Positions 26,265 to 36,734 of a DNA stretch of 64,000 nt are shown piece after piece (position 1 is the stretch's first letter; every line of letters begins with the position of its first letter). Where the stretch lies: NCBI GenBank assembly GCA_916700875.1, contig CAKAKS010000013.1:14098596-14162595 (forward strand), in the 5' to 3' direction. The notes beneath the pieces are model-generated. The model was not told the DNA's origin. It was given only the letters and a program-made list of their open reading frames with translations, and did no database searches. The stretch comes from Sebastes aleutianus. Lineage: Eukaryota > Chordata > Actinopteri > Perciformes > Sebastidae. The position numbers were made by a program, and so were the translations under genes.

Positions 26265-26800
26265 CTTAGTTTGAGTGTTTTGAAGTGGGGTAGTATGAGG
26301 TATGAAGTATCGGTGTATTACTTACAGTAGATGATGGTCACCTTGCCCCCAGCTCACAGAAACTGACACCGGAGCAAAGCAATATAGTTCTGTGGACGGG
26401 GACAGTAGAAAAAATAATTTTAGCCACTTAAACAAAAGGCTCACTTAAAAAAAATCAATATCCGTTTAAGTGTACGTTATATTTAGAATATTTTCATCGC
26501 TTTATCTTGCTGTCAGAAAAGCCCTTTCCTTCTCCTTTTCGACGTGTAACTGAACTGAAAGTGAAACTTATCTATGCTCTCTCCAAAGCCAGCAGGCTCA
26601 CATGACAAAAACAGTGAAGATAAGTTTCACTTTCAGTTCAGTTTGCTGTCGGAAAATATTCTAAATATAACGTACACTTAAACGGATATCAGTTTTTCTC
26701 AGGTGAGTCTTTCTTTTAGGTGGCTAAAATACGTTTTTCTACTGTCCCTGTTCACAGCACTGTATTGCTTTGCTCCGGTGCAAAGCAATACAGCCAATGG
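26265..26800. mobile_element. Foldback element, decayed copy
   Basis: The left arm (TCCGTTTAAGTGTACGTTAT, GAACTGAAAGTGAAACTTAT) is inverted in the right arm (ATAAGTTTCACTTTCAGTTC, ATAACGTACACTTAAACGGA). The same arms occur in the complete copy at 33279-33893. The outer TTAA ends are missing here. Each arm contains an ISRE-like word (GAAAGTGAAACT, 26557-26568; its complement at 26623-26634). Confidence 0.85.
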
Positions 26801-27042
26801 CACCAGCTAGATTTCCTGGGGTCCTAAATCTAATACATCATATTTATCATATCATATTTAATGACATACTGAGGCTTTCATTTATGAATAAAAGTTACTG
26901 TATACATGGCCTCAGTATCCTCAACAACAAAGGTAGTTGATAATTAATGAGCACCTGGGTTCCTTTAAGGTTGGTACTGCATAACCTCTGCACAGCACCA
27001 ACCTACTGCAACACTGACCCATTTATCTCTGTTGTCTCCTAG

Positions 27043-27167
27043 GTGACTCCAATGAGAACAAGCCGTTGGTGGGAGCAGAGGACGAAGAGGTGGCCAAGAT
27101 GGGCTGTCCCAGTCTGGGCGAACACACACAGGTGGAGGTGGTCATAGAAGAGTCCTACGAGTTCAAG
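27043..27167 (+). CDS. slc8a: SLC8 exchanger, internal exon: end of CBD2 and loop linker
   Basis: A 125-bp exon with acceptor AG at 27041-27042 and donor GTAAGT from 27168. It encodes DSNENKPLVGAEDEEV, then AKMGCPSLGEHTQVEV, then VIEESYEFK. The (I/K)MG.P.LGEH…EV.IEESYEFK pattern is diagnostic for SLC8 proteins and lies at the end of the second calcium-binding domain before the conserved loop helix. The stretch before it is the region where NCX1 inserts small cassette exons (C-F); here the A-type exon joins it directly. Phase 2 in, phase 0 out. Confidence 0.93.
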
Positions 27168-28284
27168 GTAAGTGTGGCATTACGTTTCCATTAACAGGCA
27201 TGTGTGCATATGTTCATGTAAACGCTCCCTTTCATTTTGTACATCAGCAGCTCTTCAGTATGTATCAGCAGCTCATTGAAATAATAATAACCACCATTTT
27301 GGCATCTGTCAAGTAAACTGACTTAAAATGCCGATTTAATCAAAAATGGTTGAAAGTGAGTGTCAGCTGCCCCGGTCTAGAGGATGAATGATTCATTTTG
27401 TTAGCATGTAATGGACTCCCTGATGAGCTGCTCGTCATTTTGATATCAGACATGCAAAAGACAACAAATGATTTATTCAAAGCGAGCTGTTGTCTTGTTT
27501 CAGCACAAGACAGGCCTTAGAAGAAGGAAAGTTGCTGGTAGACCATTCATCCAGCAAATAAGAAAATACAGTGGCTTAACCATGTAATAAATATTGTATA
27601 TTAGAAGGAATGCAGTTTCAGTTTGTTATTCAGTCATGGATCATTACAGATAATTTGACATTTCTCGTGTGCCGCTCAAACCAGGAAGCGTCTGTGTCGC
27701 GTTACGCTTTCATTACTTCCATGTGTGTTGCTTCATTTCCATTCTGTTAATTGCCACATGATTTTGTCTCTAATCTGTGATTTACTTGTTGTCTTGAATA
27801 TGTAACCAATCATGTTTTTGTTGCACATTTCATTCGCTCATTTGTCCATTTGTGTCATTTTGTATGCGTGTGTGTGCGTGTGCAGAGAGAAGTAAATAAG
27901 CTTCTTTGGCGGGCTGAAAAGGTTATCTATCCTCCTCTCTCTTTAGTTTGCTTGCTTTAGTGTGCTTGCAATGCTAGCTTTTCCATCTGCTACTGTACAA
28001 TACTGAAATGTTGTAATGATCTTTAATTGTCACCCAACACTGGAAATAATTTGAATTCTCTTGTTGAGACTGCTAATATACAGTAAAACTTCTCGTCGTC
28101 TCTCACTTATTGGATAGTAAACACGCAGGGTTTTTCTCCTCACAAAGCACTGTCGGCTGAGTAATAATAATCATGCTAATTGAAAGGTTTCCCCGTTCTG
28201 CGCGGCTGCGAGTGAATTAACAACTTGAGGGTTGTGTTTTTCCTGTTCTGCCTGGTCTGTATGCACTTGCATGTTTGCTTTTGT

Positions 28285-28318
<34 letters not shown>
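27168..28318 (+). other. slc8a: Intron ending in a TG-repeat acceptor
   Basis: A 1.15-kb GT-AG intron. No transposon was recognised. Its last 35 bases are nearly pure TG and run straight into the acceptor AG. Confidence 0.85.
28282..28316 (+). repeat. slc8a: (TG)n tract forming the 3' splice-site region
   Basis: TG repeats with one AT interruption, at least 13 pure GT units from 28291, end directly at the acceptor AG (28317-28318). The usual C/T-rich polypyrimidine tract is replaced by this repeat. In vertebrate pre-mRNA, UG repeats at this position are known binding sites for TDP-43 and can lower exon inclusion (CFTR exon 9 is the classic case). Confidence 0.93.
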
Positions 28319-28320
<2 letters not shown>

Positions 28321-28418
28321 TACGGTAGATAAATTGATCAAGAAGACAAACCTGGCCTTGGTGGTGGGAAGCAGCAGCTGGAGGGAGCAGTTTGTCAGTG
28401 CCGTTACTGTCAGCGCAG
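28319..28418 (+). CDS. slc8a: SLC8 exchanger, 100-bp internal exon: conserved end of the cytoplasmic loop
   Basis: The exon follows AG at 28317-28318 and ends before GTAACA at 28419. It encodes STVDKLIKKTNLALVVG, then SSSWREQFVSAVTVSA, plus one base of the next glycine codon. The peptide is nearly invariant in SLC8 proteins and lies in the loop before the second membrane cluster. Phase 0 in, phase 1 out; 100 is not a multiple of three, so skipping would shift the frame before the alpha-2 repeat. TG repeats flank it upstream and CA repeats downstream. Confidence 0.95.
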
Positions 28419-28421
28419 GTA

Positions 28422-28423
28422 AC

Positions 28424-28476
<53 letters not shown>
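28422..28476 (+). repeat. slc8a: (CA)n microsatellite just after the donor
   Basis: ACACACGCACAC and then about 23 pure CA units, starting 3 bases inside the intron after GTA. It is the reverse complement of the TG tract on the other side of the exon. Confidence 0.97.
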
Positions 28477-28477
<1 letters not shown>

Positions 28478-28716
28478 CATCAGGCATCGTTTTGATTTAT
28501 GAACAGCAGTTTTGGTTGATATCTTTCTTGACTTCATTTTGAAAAGATGATGGATGGTGAAAAAGTTAATTTCTTAAAGGTTTTTGCATCAGCATTTTAT
28601 TTTGAAACTTTTCATGCATTTATTTGTCATTTTTCATTTCGAATTTATACCCAATATGGGTTATTTTTTTCTCTGTTAACACTTGAAAGGGGGAAGTATT
28701 CTTTATTTCTGCTTAA

Positions 28717-30127
28717 CACAGTGGGTCAACATTTTGGGAAAGGTGCTCATTTGCTTTCTTGCCAAGAGATTAATAGATCAACACCACTCTCTTGTCTGTA
28801 TACTAAATATGAGCAGTCGTTTAGCATATCTTAGCATAACCAGGTGGAAACAGCTAGCCTGGCTTGATCCAAAGTTAAACTTAAAGATATTCCTATTAAC
28901 ACCTCTAAAGCTCACTAACAAGTTGTATCTTGTTTGTTTAATCCATACACATAAAGAAATGTAAAAACAACGATTTATGGATAGGGAGTCATGGAGAGGT
29001 AACCCACAAGCTGTGTAACTCTCGCGAGATGGTTGAGGTTAGGCATTGATCTCGAATGGTTCAATTTAGGTATAGATCTTGAATGGTTGAGGTCAGGCAT
29101 TGACCTTGAATGGTTAAGTTTAGGCATTGACCTCCAATGGTTATGATTAGGTATTGACCTCCAATGGTTAAGGTTGGGCACTGATCTCCAATGGTTAAGG
29201 TTAGGCATTGACCTCAAATGGTTATACTTAGGCATTGACCTTGAATGGTTAGGGTTAGGCATTGACCTCCAATGGTTAAGGTTAGGCATTGACCTTGAAT
29301 GGTTAGGGTTAGGCATTGACCTCCAATGGTTGAGGTTAGGCATTGACCTTGAATGGTTAAGGTTAGGCATTGACCTCCAATGGTTAAGGTTAGGCATTGA
29401 CCTTGAATGGTTAAGGTTAGGCATTGGCCTCCAATGGTTAAGGTTAGGCATTGACCTCCAACGGTTGAGGTTAGGCATTGACCTCCAATGGTTAAGGTTA
29501 GGCATTGACCTCCAATGGTTAAGGTTAGGCATTAATCTCCAATGGTTGAGGTTAGGCATTGACCTCCAATGGTTAAGGTTAGACATTGACCTTGAATAGG
29601 CTAAGTCGTTGGGTAACGGGTCTCGCAAGAGTTTTCACATGTTTTCTCAACATGTGGGTTACCTTAGACGTGACCCATAATTAGTGAGCTTTAGATGTAG
29701 TGGCAGATAGCAGGGTAGCTGTCTAGTTCTAGTCTTTATGATAAGTTAAACTAATCACCACCTGGATCTAGCTCTATAATTAGGGAGCAGATATGAGACT
29801 GGTATCGATGTTCTTATCAAAGGGTCGGGTAATGTAATGAACTAGTTCATACAATGTGTCGTCCAAGACAAGTTGCAGGTCATTTTCTCACATCAGCACA
29901 GCTGGCTAATCATGGTGTGAAGTAGGTATGAATGTCAGATTATTGGTTTCGGAAAGTTACAGGAATGGTTGGACATAGCCCCCCCCCCTTAATTCCTCGT
30001 TGGAAAGGTGTAGGGGTTTCCGAAGCTATGCAACCATCCGACAAGCTGTCCTAAAGAAGTATACTGGCAGCTTAACTCTCTGCAAGAAAGTTCATAGGCA
30101 TATTTCCCCAAATGTTGAACTATTTCT
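28717..30127. mobile_element. Large TTAA-flanked foldback element with a minisatellite in its loop
   Basis: TTAA lies at 28713-28716 and 30128-30131. The left arm (GTCAACATTTTGGGAAA, CACCTCTAAAGCTCACTAA) is mirrored on the right (TTAGTGAGCTTTAGATGTAG, ATTTCCCCAAATGTTGAAC). The arms match a common teleost foldback repeat recalled from memory. The spacer has been filled by the 27-bp minisatellite at about 29030-29600. No protein is encoded. Confidence 0.8.
29030..29600. repeat. 27-bp minisatellite
   Basis: About 21 tandem copies of a unit close to GGTTAAGGTTAGGCATTGAC plus CTCCAAT, with variants CTTGAAT and GGTTAGGGTTAGG. Since 27 is nine codons, it gives repetitive open frames on both strands (WLRLGIDLQ repeats on plus, MPNLNHWRS repeats on minus). 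Neither is credible as a gene. Confidence 0.95.
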
Positions 30128-30321
30128 TTAATCTTTAGCTTTTTATGCTACTGCATTAACATTTACGCCCTAAAATTTGGCCTCTTAAATTCCATATGTA
30201 ATTCCACTCTGTCTCCTTCCACTTTACTGTATCGTTTTTTTCCATTCACTTTTCTCTTTCAATTATCTCTCTGCTCATTCTTTCTATCTGTCTCCTCCCT
30301 TGACGTTTGAATCACCCGCAG

Positions 30322-30594
30322 GAGACGACGACGAGGAGGAGAGCGGCGAGGAGCGCCTGCCGTCCTGCTTCGACTACATCATGCACTTCCTCACCGTCTT
30401 CTGGAAGGTTCTGTTCGCCTTCGTCCCGCCCACGGAGTACTGGAACGGCTGGGCCTGCTTCATTGTCTCCATATCGCTTATCGGCGTCCTGACGGCGGTC
30501 ACCGGCGATCTGGCGTCACACTTCGGCTGCACGATAGGACTGAAGGACTCGGTGACGGCTGTGGTGTTTGTGGCGCTGGGAACATCGGTGCCAG
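30322..30594 (+). CDS. slc8a: SLC8 exchanger, exon for TM segments and first half of the alpha-2 repeat
   Basis: A 273-bp exon with acceptor AG at 30320-30321 and donor GTGAGT from 30595. After an acidic run (DDDEEESGEE) comes LPSCFDYIMHFLTVFWK, a hydrophobic segment, PPTEYWNGWACF, a second hydrophobic segment, then GDLASHFGCTIGLKDS and VFVALGTSVP. GDLASHFG and GTSVP(D) are hallmarks of the alpha-2 ion-transport repeat. The exon is GC-rich compared with surrounding intron. Phase 1 in and out; the split codon joins G to AC of the next exon as aspartate. Confidence 0.97.
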
Positions 30595-30613
30595 GTGAGT
30601 GGGAGTGGCTTAA

Positions 30614-31112
30614 AGGTCCCATATCATGCTCATTTTCAGGTTCTCACTTGTATTTTGGGTTTCTACTAGAACATGTTTACATACTTTAATGTTTTAAAAC
30701 GCTTTATTTTCCTCATACTGTCTGCTTGAATATACCAGTGTTTACCCTCTATCTGAAACGCTCCGTTTTAATACATTTCAATGGAATTGCAATGGAATTG
30801 CAACAGAATTGCGTTGCTAGGCAACAGCTTGGGTCCATGTTTACGTCCTGTCAGCTGATGTCATTCACATACACTGCAACAGGAAATAAACTGGGACCCA
30901 TTTAGAATGTTTACGTTTAAAACTTTGAAATGGTCTAAATATTGTATATTTGTGACATCACAATTGGACAGAAAGCTCAGTTTCTGAATATGGGCTGTGT
31001 GTGTTTCTCTGTGGATTAAGCGTTTCGATAGTTTCAAAGTATTTATATAGAACTTAAACCTGCTTTATAATATAAAAGCCATGAAAATGTCACTTTTTAC
31101 AATATGGGACCT
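30614..31112. mobile_element. TTAA-flanked MITE, copy B
   Basis: TTAA at 30610-30613 and 31113-31116 flanks inverted ends AGGTCCCATAT and ATATGGGACCT. The interior matches copy A at 24281. It is 499 bp and non-coding. It begins only 19 bp after the exon-30322 boundary, so the donor GTGAGT is intact but most of the nearby intron is transposon. Confidence 0.92.
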
Positions 31113-32520
31113 TTAAATCATTTCATGGTGCATACTTCCTTACTGACATTACATAACATTCAAGCAGAAAACAACTCGCCCCACAAAAACAGTAGCGAAA
31201 TGAGATGCATGTTTTCCCGATATGACAAACAAACAAACCCATAAAAAGAAGAAGACTGATCCTCTCTTCTCCATCTGATTTCAATAGCAGCCGCCCTCAG
31301 TAAGCAGGCCGGAAATAAAAATTGGATTGTAAAACGCCGGCTCCATCGCTGAGCCTTCAGCCTGAGCTTGTCTCCTCCTCGAGGGGACGCGTTGTCCCAG
31401 GGCTTTAATTCAATTCCCTTCCTCATTCCTCTCGTCAGTCGTTTTATTTTTTCCCCCTTCTGTATGATTTATAGAAATAGCTCTTTTGCTACTCTTGCTC
31501 CTTGATGGCTTGCGGCGACGTCTGAATAAATTCCTGCAGCAGCCATATTATGTTGTGTGTTGGATTTGGAGGCTGTAAACACAGATTTTATATCCTTTAT
31601 CAGTGTGTTTGTCCTATCACATGATGTTAACTTGTCGGCTTTGCCTGTTCCGAATCTCTTTCACTCTCCTTTGTTTTTATCTTTTTCACTCATGTTTTCT
31701 CTCCTTCCTTCTGTCCTCACATTCTCATATCCCACCTCATTTATCTGTTATGATTGCTCTCATGCCCATCCTGCCCTATTTATTATTCTGACTTTACCTT
31801 AGTGCTCTCTCTCTCTCTCTCTCCCCTCCGCTTATTGGATGTTGCGTTTTCACTGCCGTATCATCCATCATTCTGACCCGTGTGCTGTGGTACCCAGGTG
31901 TGAGTGGGTGAAAATGTGTTTGCTCTGCCGAGATGATGCCAGTTTGCGTGCGGCAGGTCCCTCAGGTCATTATAACTTCCACCGGGAGTGTGTGCTCACT
32001 TGTGTGTAAGTGCGTGTGTGATTGTGATCTCCGTGAAGCTTGTTAGAATCATTCATCTCCTCTCTTTTTTCCCACCCTTCCCCTCCTCCGGATCTATAAA
32101 AGCATTTCTGTGTTATTGCATCGGAGCCACTCTGGAGGATTATCCAGCCAATTTACACCAGATTTGCCGATTCAGGCTATTAGAGGCAAACGCTGATCGG
32201 ATGCTCGAACGCTGTGAACTGCTACATGTTTCTGTCTGTTTAAGAGGTTTACGGAGCTCAGCTGAAACCATCTGAGCCATTTAAACAGTATCAGTGTTGT
32301 TTGTTTGGGATATTTGTGTTGGTGGTGAAGTCCTGTAGAGATCACAGATTCTCTTCACACCACTACTTTGAGTTTATCTCTGGATGAACTGAGAGAGTCT
32401 TGGCTTTTTCATTAAAAAATACATGGACAGTTTTGTTTGGAACTGCTTTCTCTCGCAGACATAGTCCTTATAAAGATGCAATATCCATAGTAACAGGGAC
32501 ACTGAGTGCCGTCTTGTTTC

Positions 32521-32700
32521 ATAGGGGTGTAAATCACAAGTTTCATCATGATACAATATTATATTGATTCTTTGGGCAACGATACAATATTTGCCGATAT
32601 CACAACGTCTGCCACAATATGGTATTCAATTTTTGGCCTGCAAAAGATATGAGACGATATCAACACATTTTTATATAATTTATATCACTCACAAAAATCA
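32521..32700. mobile_element. Truncated hAT-like fragment
   Basis: ATAGGGGTGTAAATCACAAG followed by repeated GATACAATAT and GATATCA words resembles one end of a common fish hAT MITE. The opposite end is not visible. Confidence 0.4.
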
Positions 32701-33278
32701 ACTAAAATATGATTTTACAATTTTATTACTGAGCTCTTCCAGACATTTAAATAAAAGGACATTATTATGGTAATAATATCCATCACGCCGAAGCTGCGGT
32801 AGCTGTTGCTAGGAGCAGCTAACATGTTCTGTTTCTATGTTCCCGGCTTTGACCAGTGTATGACACATTATAAGTAATGTGCTACTGACCCTACACTACC
32901 TAGACTTTATTTGACATGTTACAGTAATGTGATCACATTATTCAGTAACACCTAGTGTAAGGGATTACAATCTGTAATTCAGTAATTACATTACAGTTAC
33001 TAATCCCAGTAACACTCTTTTAATTTGACATTTGGGGGAGAATTGGCTTGTTTGCCCCCTAACAAGGAGGAAATATTAGCTTCTTGCAGGGGCTGCAGGT
33101 GTGCTGTAAAAAGAGAGGATGAATACGCCCTCCAGTAACTCCAAAATCACCTCAGCTGGCTTGCTAACATAAACCATTTAACATTTAGGAATCATCTGGG
33201 TGCGATTCAGAGGTCTGGCATCAGTCAACACTGTTTCTGAAAACACATTGTATGTTGTTCTGTAATTTGGGTCTTTAA

Positions 33279-33893
33279 AGGGATAGTGAAGTGGAGTTTT
33301 GAAGTGGGGTTTTATGAGGCACTTATCATAGTAGGTGTATTACTTACAGTAGATGGCGGCCGGCGTTCCCCCAGCTTGGATAAACAGACAGGAGCACCGG
33401 CACCGGAGCAAAGCAATACAGTGCTGTGGACGGGAACGACAGAAAAACGTATTGTAGCCACCTAACAGAAAGGCTCACCTTAAAAAATGTATATCCGTTT
33501 GAGTGTACGCTATATTTAGAATATTTTCCGAACTGAAAGTGAAACGTATCTATACTGTTTTTGTCATCTGAGCCTGCATAGATAAGTTTCACTTTCAGTT
33601 CAGTTCCAGGTCGGAAAGGAAAAGGAAAGGGCCGTCTGATGGCAACATAAAGCGGTGAAAATATGCTAAATATAGCGTACACTTTAACGGATATTCATTT
33701 TTTTAGGTGAGCCTCTCTTTGAGGTGGTTGAAATATGTTTTTCCGCTGTCCCCGTCCACAGCACTGTATTGCTTTGCTCCGGTGTCAGTTTCTCGAAGCT
33801 GGGGGCATGCCGACCGTCATCTACTGTAAGTAATACACCTACTATGGATAAGTACTTCATACAACCCCACTTTAAAACACCCGAACTATCCCT
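33279..33893. mobile_element. TTAA-flanked foldback element, complete copy
   Basis: TTAA at 33275-33278 and 33894-33897 flanks inverted ends AGGGATAGTG and AACTATCCCT. Long internal arms are inverted (CACCGGAGCAAAGCAATACA against TGTATTGCTTTGCTCCGGTG). The centre holds GAACTGAAAGTGAAAC at 33530-33545 and its inverse at 33583-33602. A minus-strand open frame of 112 codons lies inside and is rejected as a gene. Confidence 0.92.
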
Positions 33894-34146
33894 TTAAGAA
33901 GGTTATTCATGACTGGGAAAGAACAATGTATAAACTTGTAAAGTGAATGTAAAGTATATGTATATATCTTACATTTGAGTATGATCTTCTGTGTTGCCAG
34001 CAGTAGTGAGTAGTGTATATGTGTGGAGGCAATAATGTGGTTTCATGACTCAGATTCAAACCCACCATCTGATGTGCCCGCGTGTCAACACACACCAACT
34101 TTTCATTTCTTTTTGTGCGGTCTGCTACCAACGGGATTACAATTCA

Positions 34147-34170
34147 CCCCCCCCCCCCCCCCCCCCCCCC
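34147..34170. repeat. Poly-C run
   Basis: 24 consecutive C residues. This may be unstable in sequencing. Confidence 0.95.
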
Positions 34171-34825
34171 AAGAAAGTTTGGAGGGTCTTTTTTTCATGT
34201 TGGGATCGGGATATGAATTTCAACTAATCTCTCTGACATTCAAATGAGAATTGAGACTCATCTCACCAGCCGGTCTATAAATAGAAATAAGCCGAGACAG
34301 GCGTACAATAACTGGCAGCTGTTTCCCTGGTGTTCCCTGCCAACCCAGTTGTAGAGGCTTTGCGATTTTTACTCAATTTCTGCTCAGATGTGCAGCCCCA
34401 CAGAGCTCCACTAATGTGCACCTACAGCGGTTTACAGCATTAATGAGACCTACATCTGTTCTGTCTCAGGCTGATGCCAATATACAACGGTGGATTACAG
34501 AATGGAAAGATCTTCCTGAAAGTCAAATTTCTGTGTTTTATTTCTAGAATATAGATGAAAAATAACATAAACCAAGTGGATGTTACTGAACGCATCCAAC
34601 CTGGGTCTTAACTGTGGCTGTGACTATGGGTCAAACTTTACACTCGCCACCTCTGTTATAAAGATTTGAGTAAAGCAACTCCAGCAAAATAATATATATC
34701 ATGGCAAGCAGACAATTCTCGTAAAGCTTTTGAGATAACGTTAAATGTAACAAAAAACATTTCAAATGCTGGTCTCTAAGTCCAAATCAAAGGAAACACA
34801 AAAACAATGTCACTGGATTCAACGT

Positions 34826-35286
34826 ATCCTCATACAACGGTTCGTACGATATCTTACAAAAACATATGCCTCATTTTTTGTGCGTTTTCCTACGAATGTC
34901 CAGCTACATGTGTCAATTTTCGCTCGTTACATGCATACAGTCTTTTCAAGATAAACTTCCGTCTTCACAGGAAAAAACTTGGTGACGTTTAGGCAACAAA
35001 ACTACTTAGTTAGGTTTAGGAAAAGATCGTGGTTTAGGTTAAAATAACTCCAGAAGTGGCGTAACTTAAGCACGGAAGTTACGTGACAAATAAATCAACA
35101 TTGACTTCTGGTTTCACACGGGGTACAAACAGCAGTCGAAAGTCTGGTGTTTTTTGACCCAACCAACCACCCCTACCTCCTCCCTACACAGCATTTGTTG
35201 CTCTTTATACTTCCTGGTTCAGGATTGCGTGGATTACATATGAATTGTTTTGTAGGTATAGCTACGAACGGTGTATGAGAACAACC
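34826..35286 (+). mobile_element. TTAGGCAACAAAACTAC-core element with a third TIR type
   Basis: The left end CTCATACAACGGTTCGTACG pairs imperfectly with the right end CTACGAACGGTGTATGAG. The interior has TTAGGCAACAAAACTACTTA, GAAAAGATCGTGGTTTAGG and GAAGTTACGTGACAAATAAA, shared with the element at 13257. Non-coding, about 460 bp. Confidence 0.75.
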
Positions 35287-35509
35287 TCCTAAATTAGCTA
35301 TTTTTGCTAACTGAATAGGAATCTACTTACCAACTAGCAAACTACCTGCGCTAATAACAGTTAGCAACAACTGATTCAGGGGGCTTCTTACTGTGTTTAC
35401 TTTCAATTCAGAGCCGAGAAATGATTCATGTAAAATAATATTCTATTTTGAAAGTTTTTGGAGGCTCGCTCTGCTTGCCCCAACTATACAAAATATAATG
35501 TCCCTTTAA

Positions 35510-35981
35510 AGGGAAACTAAACCCATTTTCAAAGTTCATACATGTTATTTCTCTGGTCTAAGACAGTCCAAAAATATAAGTAAACATGAACAACTCTCTC
35601 CCAAATCCAAAAACTAGAGTGCTAAAACTCAAACTTGTGATGTCATCGGGTATAAAGTGTGGAACTGTTCCATAGACAATGAATGGGGAGATATGCTGAT
35701 GCTGAGAGCTCCCAGGAGGATGTTTTGACTATATGGGGATATTTTCTGTTTCACAACTGACAGCACAACAATAAAATAAAGCTCATTTGGGTATAAGAAA
35801 AAGAAAACAAACTAAATCATCCCCCATTCATCGTCTATGGAGCAGCTCCAGTATTATGTACCCTATATAACATCACAAGTTTGAGACCTACTTCACTGGC
35901 TCATGTTCAGAAATATTGATTGAACTTTACCAGTCCATGGAAGTAACATATTGGAATTCTTAATTTAGGATGTGTTCCCCT
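35510..35981. mobile_element. TTAA-flanked MITE, third family
   Basis: TTAA at 35506-35509 and 35982-35985 flanks ends AGGGAAACTAAAC and GATGTGTTCCCCT. Internal pieces are also partly inverted (CATAGACAATGAATGGGGAG against CCCCATTCATCGTCTATGG). Non-coding, 472 bp. Confidence 0.82.
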
Positions 35982-36734
35982 TTAAGATTGGTGAGAAATG
36001 CTATAGACAGAGCAACTATACAGTTTGACTGATTCTGTTCAAATTGACTAGCAGATTTTTAAACAATTAACTCTTTCTTTTGCTTGGCACCCCAATATTT
36101 TGTGACGTCTTTCTCAATTAAGTTCCATCTCTTGTGATTTTCATTATTCTCTTTCCCTTGTTGGCTCTCCTTGCTATTTTGTTATCTGTATGTATTGTTT
36201 ATTCCCTGCCTGTCTTTCTCTGCCTCCAACAGTCGTCCATTAAATGTGTAATTATTTCCATAAATACTGACATCCGTTCTGAACCTTCTCTGCTGCGTTT
36301 CTCTTTCCATACAGCCCATGTGTGCCACAGTCCGTATGTGACTGTGAGAGTAGGCTACTATACTGTACGTGGGTGGTTCCATGCTCAATGTAACCTTGAG
36401 GTCACTTCCTTTGTGGCGTGTGAGAGAGACATTTACAAAAGATCTTCAAAAAAATTTTTTTATGAGACTTCAATATTGTTGCTTTACATTATTTGATTGT
36501 TTTGTTTTGACCTCAGGTTGATGTTTTACTTTTATGTTTCCTGCCTCGTTTATATGTTTTCATATTGCTGTAACTTTTATCAGCTGTTAGTATAATTTAA
36601 AAAAATGCTAAAAGGTTTTATGACATAAAATCGACACCAAAAGTAAGAGTAAGCGTCATACAACAGTTTTAAAACGTGATATCAAAGATAATGAAGCCCT
36701 TATATTCCTATAAAATCTTGTCTTCCTCATCCAG

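Larger units (their letters stand above)
23456..27042 (+). other. slc8a: Intron between exons 23349 and 27043
   Basis: A GT-AG intron of 3.6 kb. It contains a short GT run just after the donor, a TTAA-flanked MITE (24281-24755), a CA repeat (about 25190-25213) and a decayed foldback element (26265-26800). SLC8 genes often have small cassette exons here; none was recognised. Confidence 0.8.
30595..36734 (+). other. slc8a: Last coding intron
   Basis: A 6.1-kb GT-AG intron that splits the alpha-2 repeat between GTSVP and DTFAS. It contains TTAA-flanked elements at 30614, 33279 and 35510, a core-family element at 34826, a poly-C run and a diverged hAT-like fragment at about 32521. No further exon was recognised. 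Confidence 0.85.

Noticed and set aside
28975..29628. 217-codon minus-strand frame with MPNLNHWRS repeats and its plus-strand counterpart
   Set aside because: A 27-bp minisatellite read in two directions; both frames are open only because the period is nine codons.
33344..33682. 112-codon minus-strand frame
   Set aside because: Lies wholly inside a foldback element and encodes only its inverted arms.
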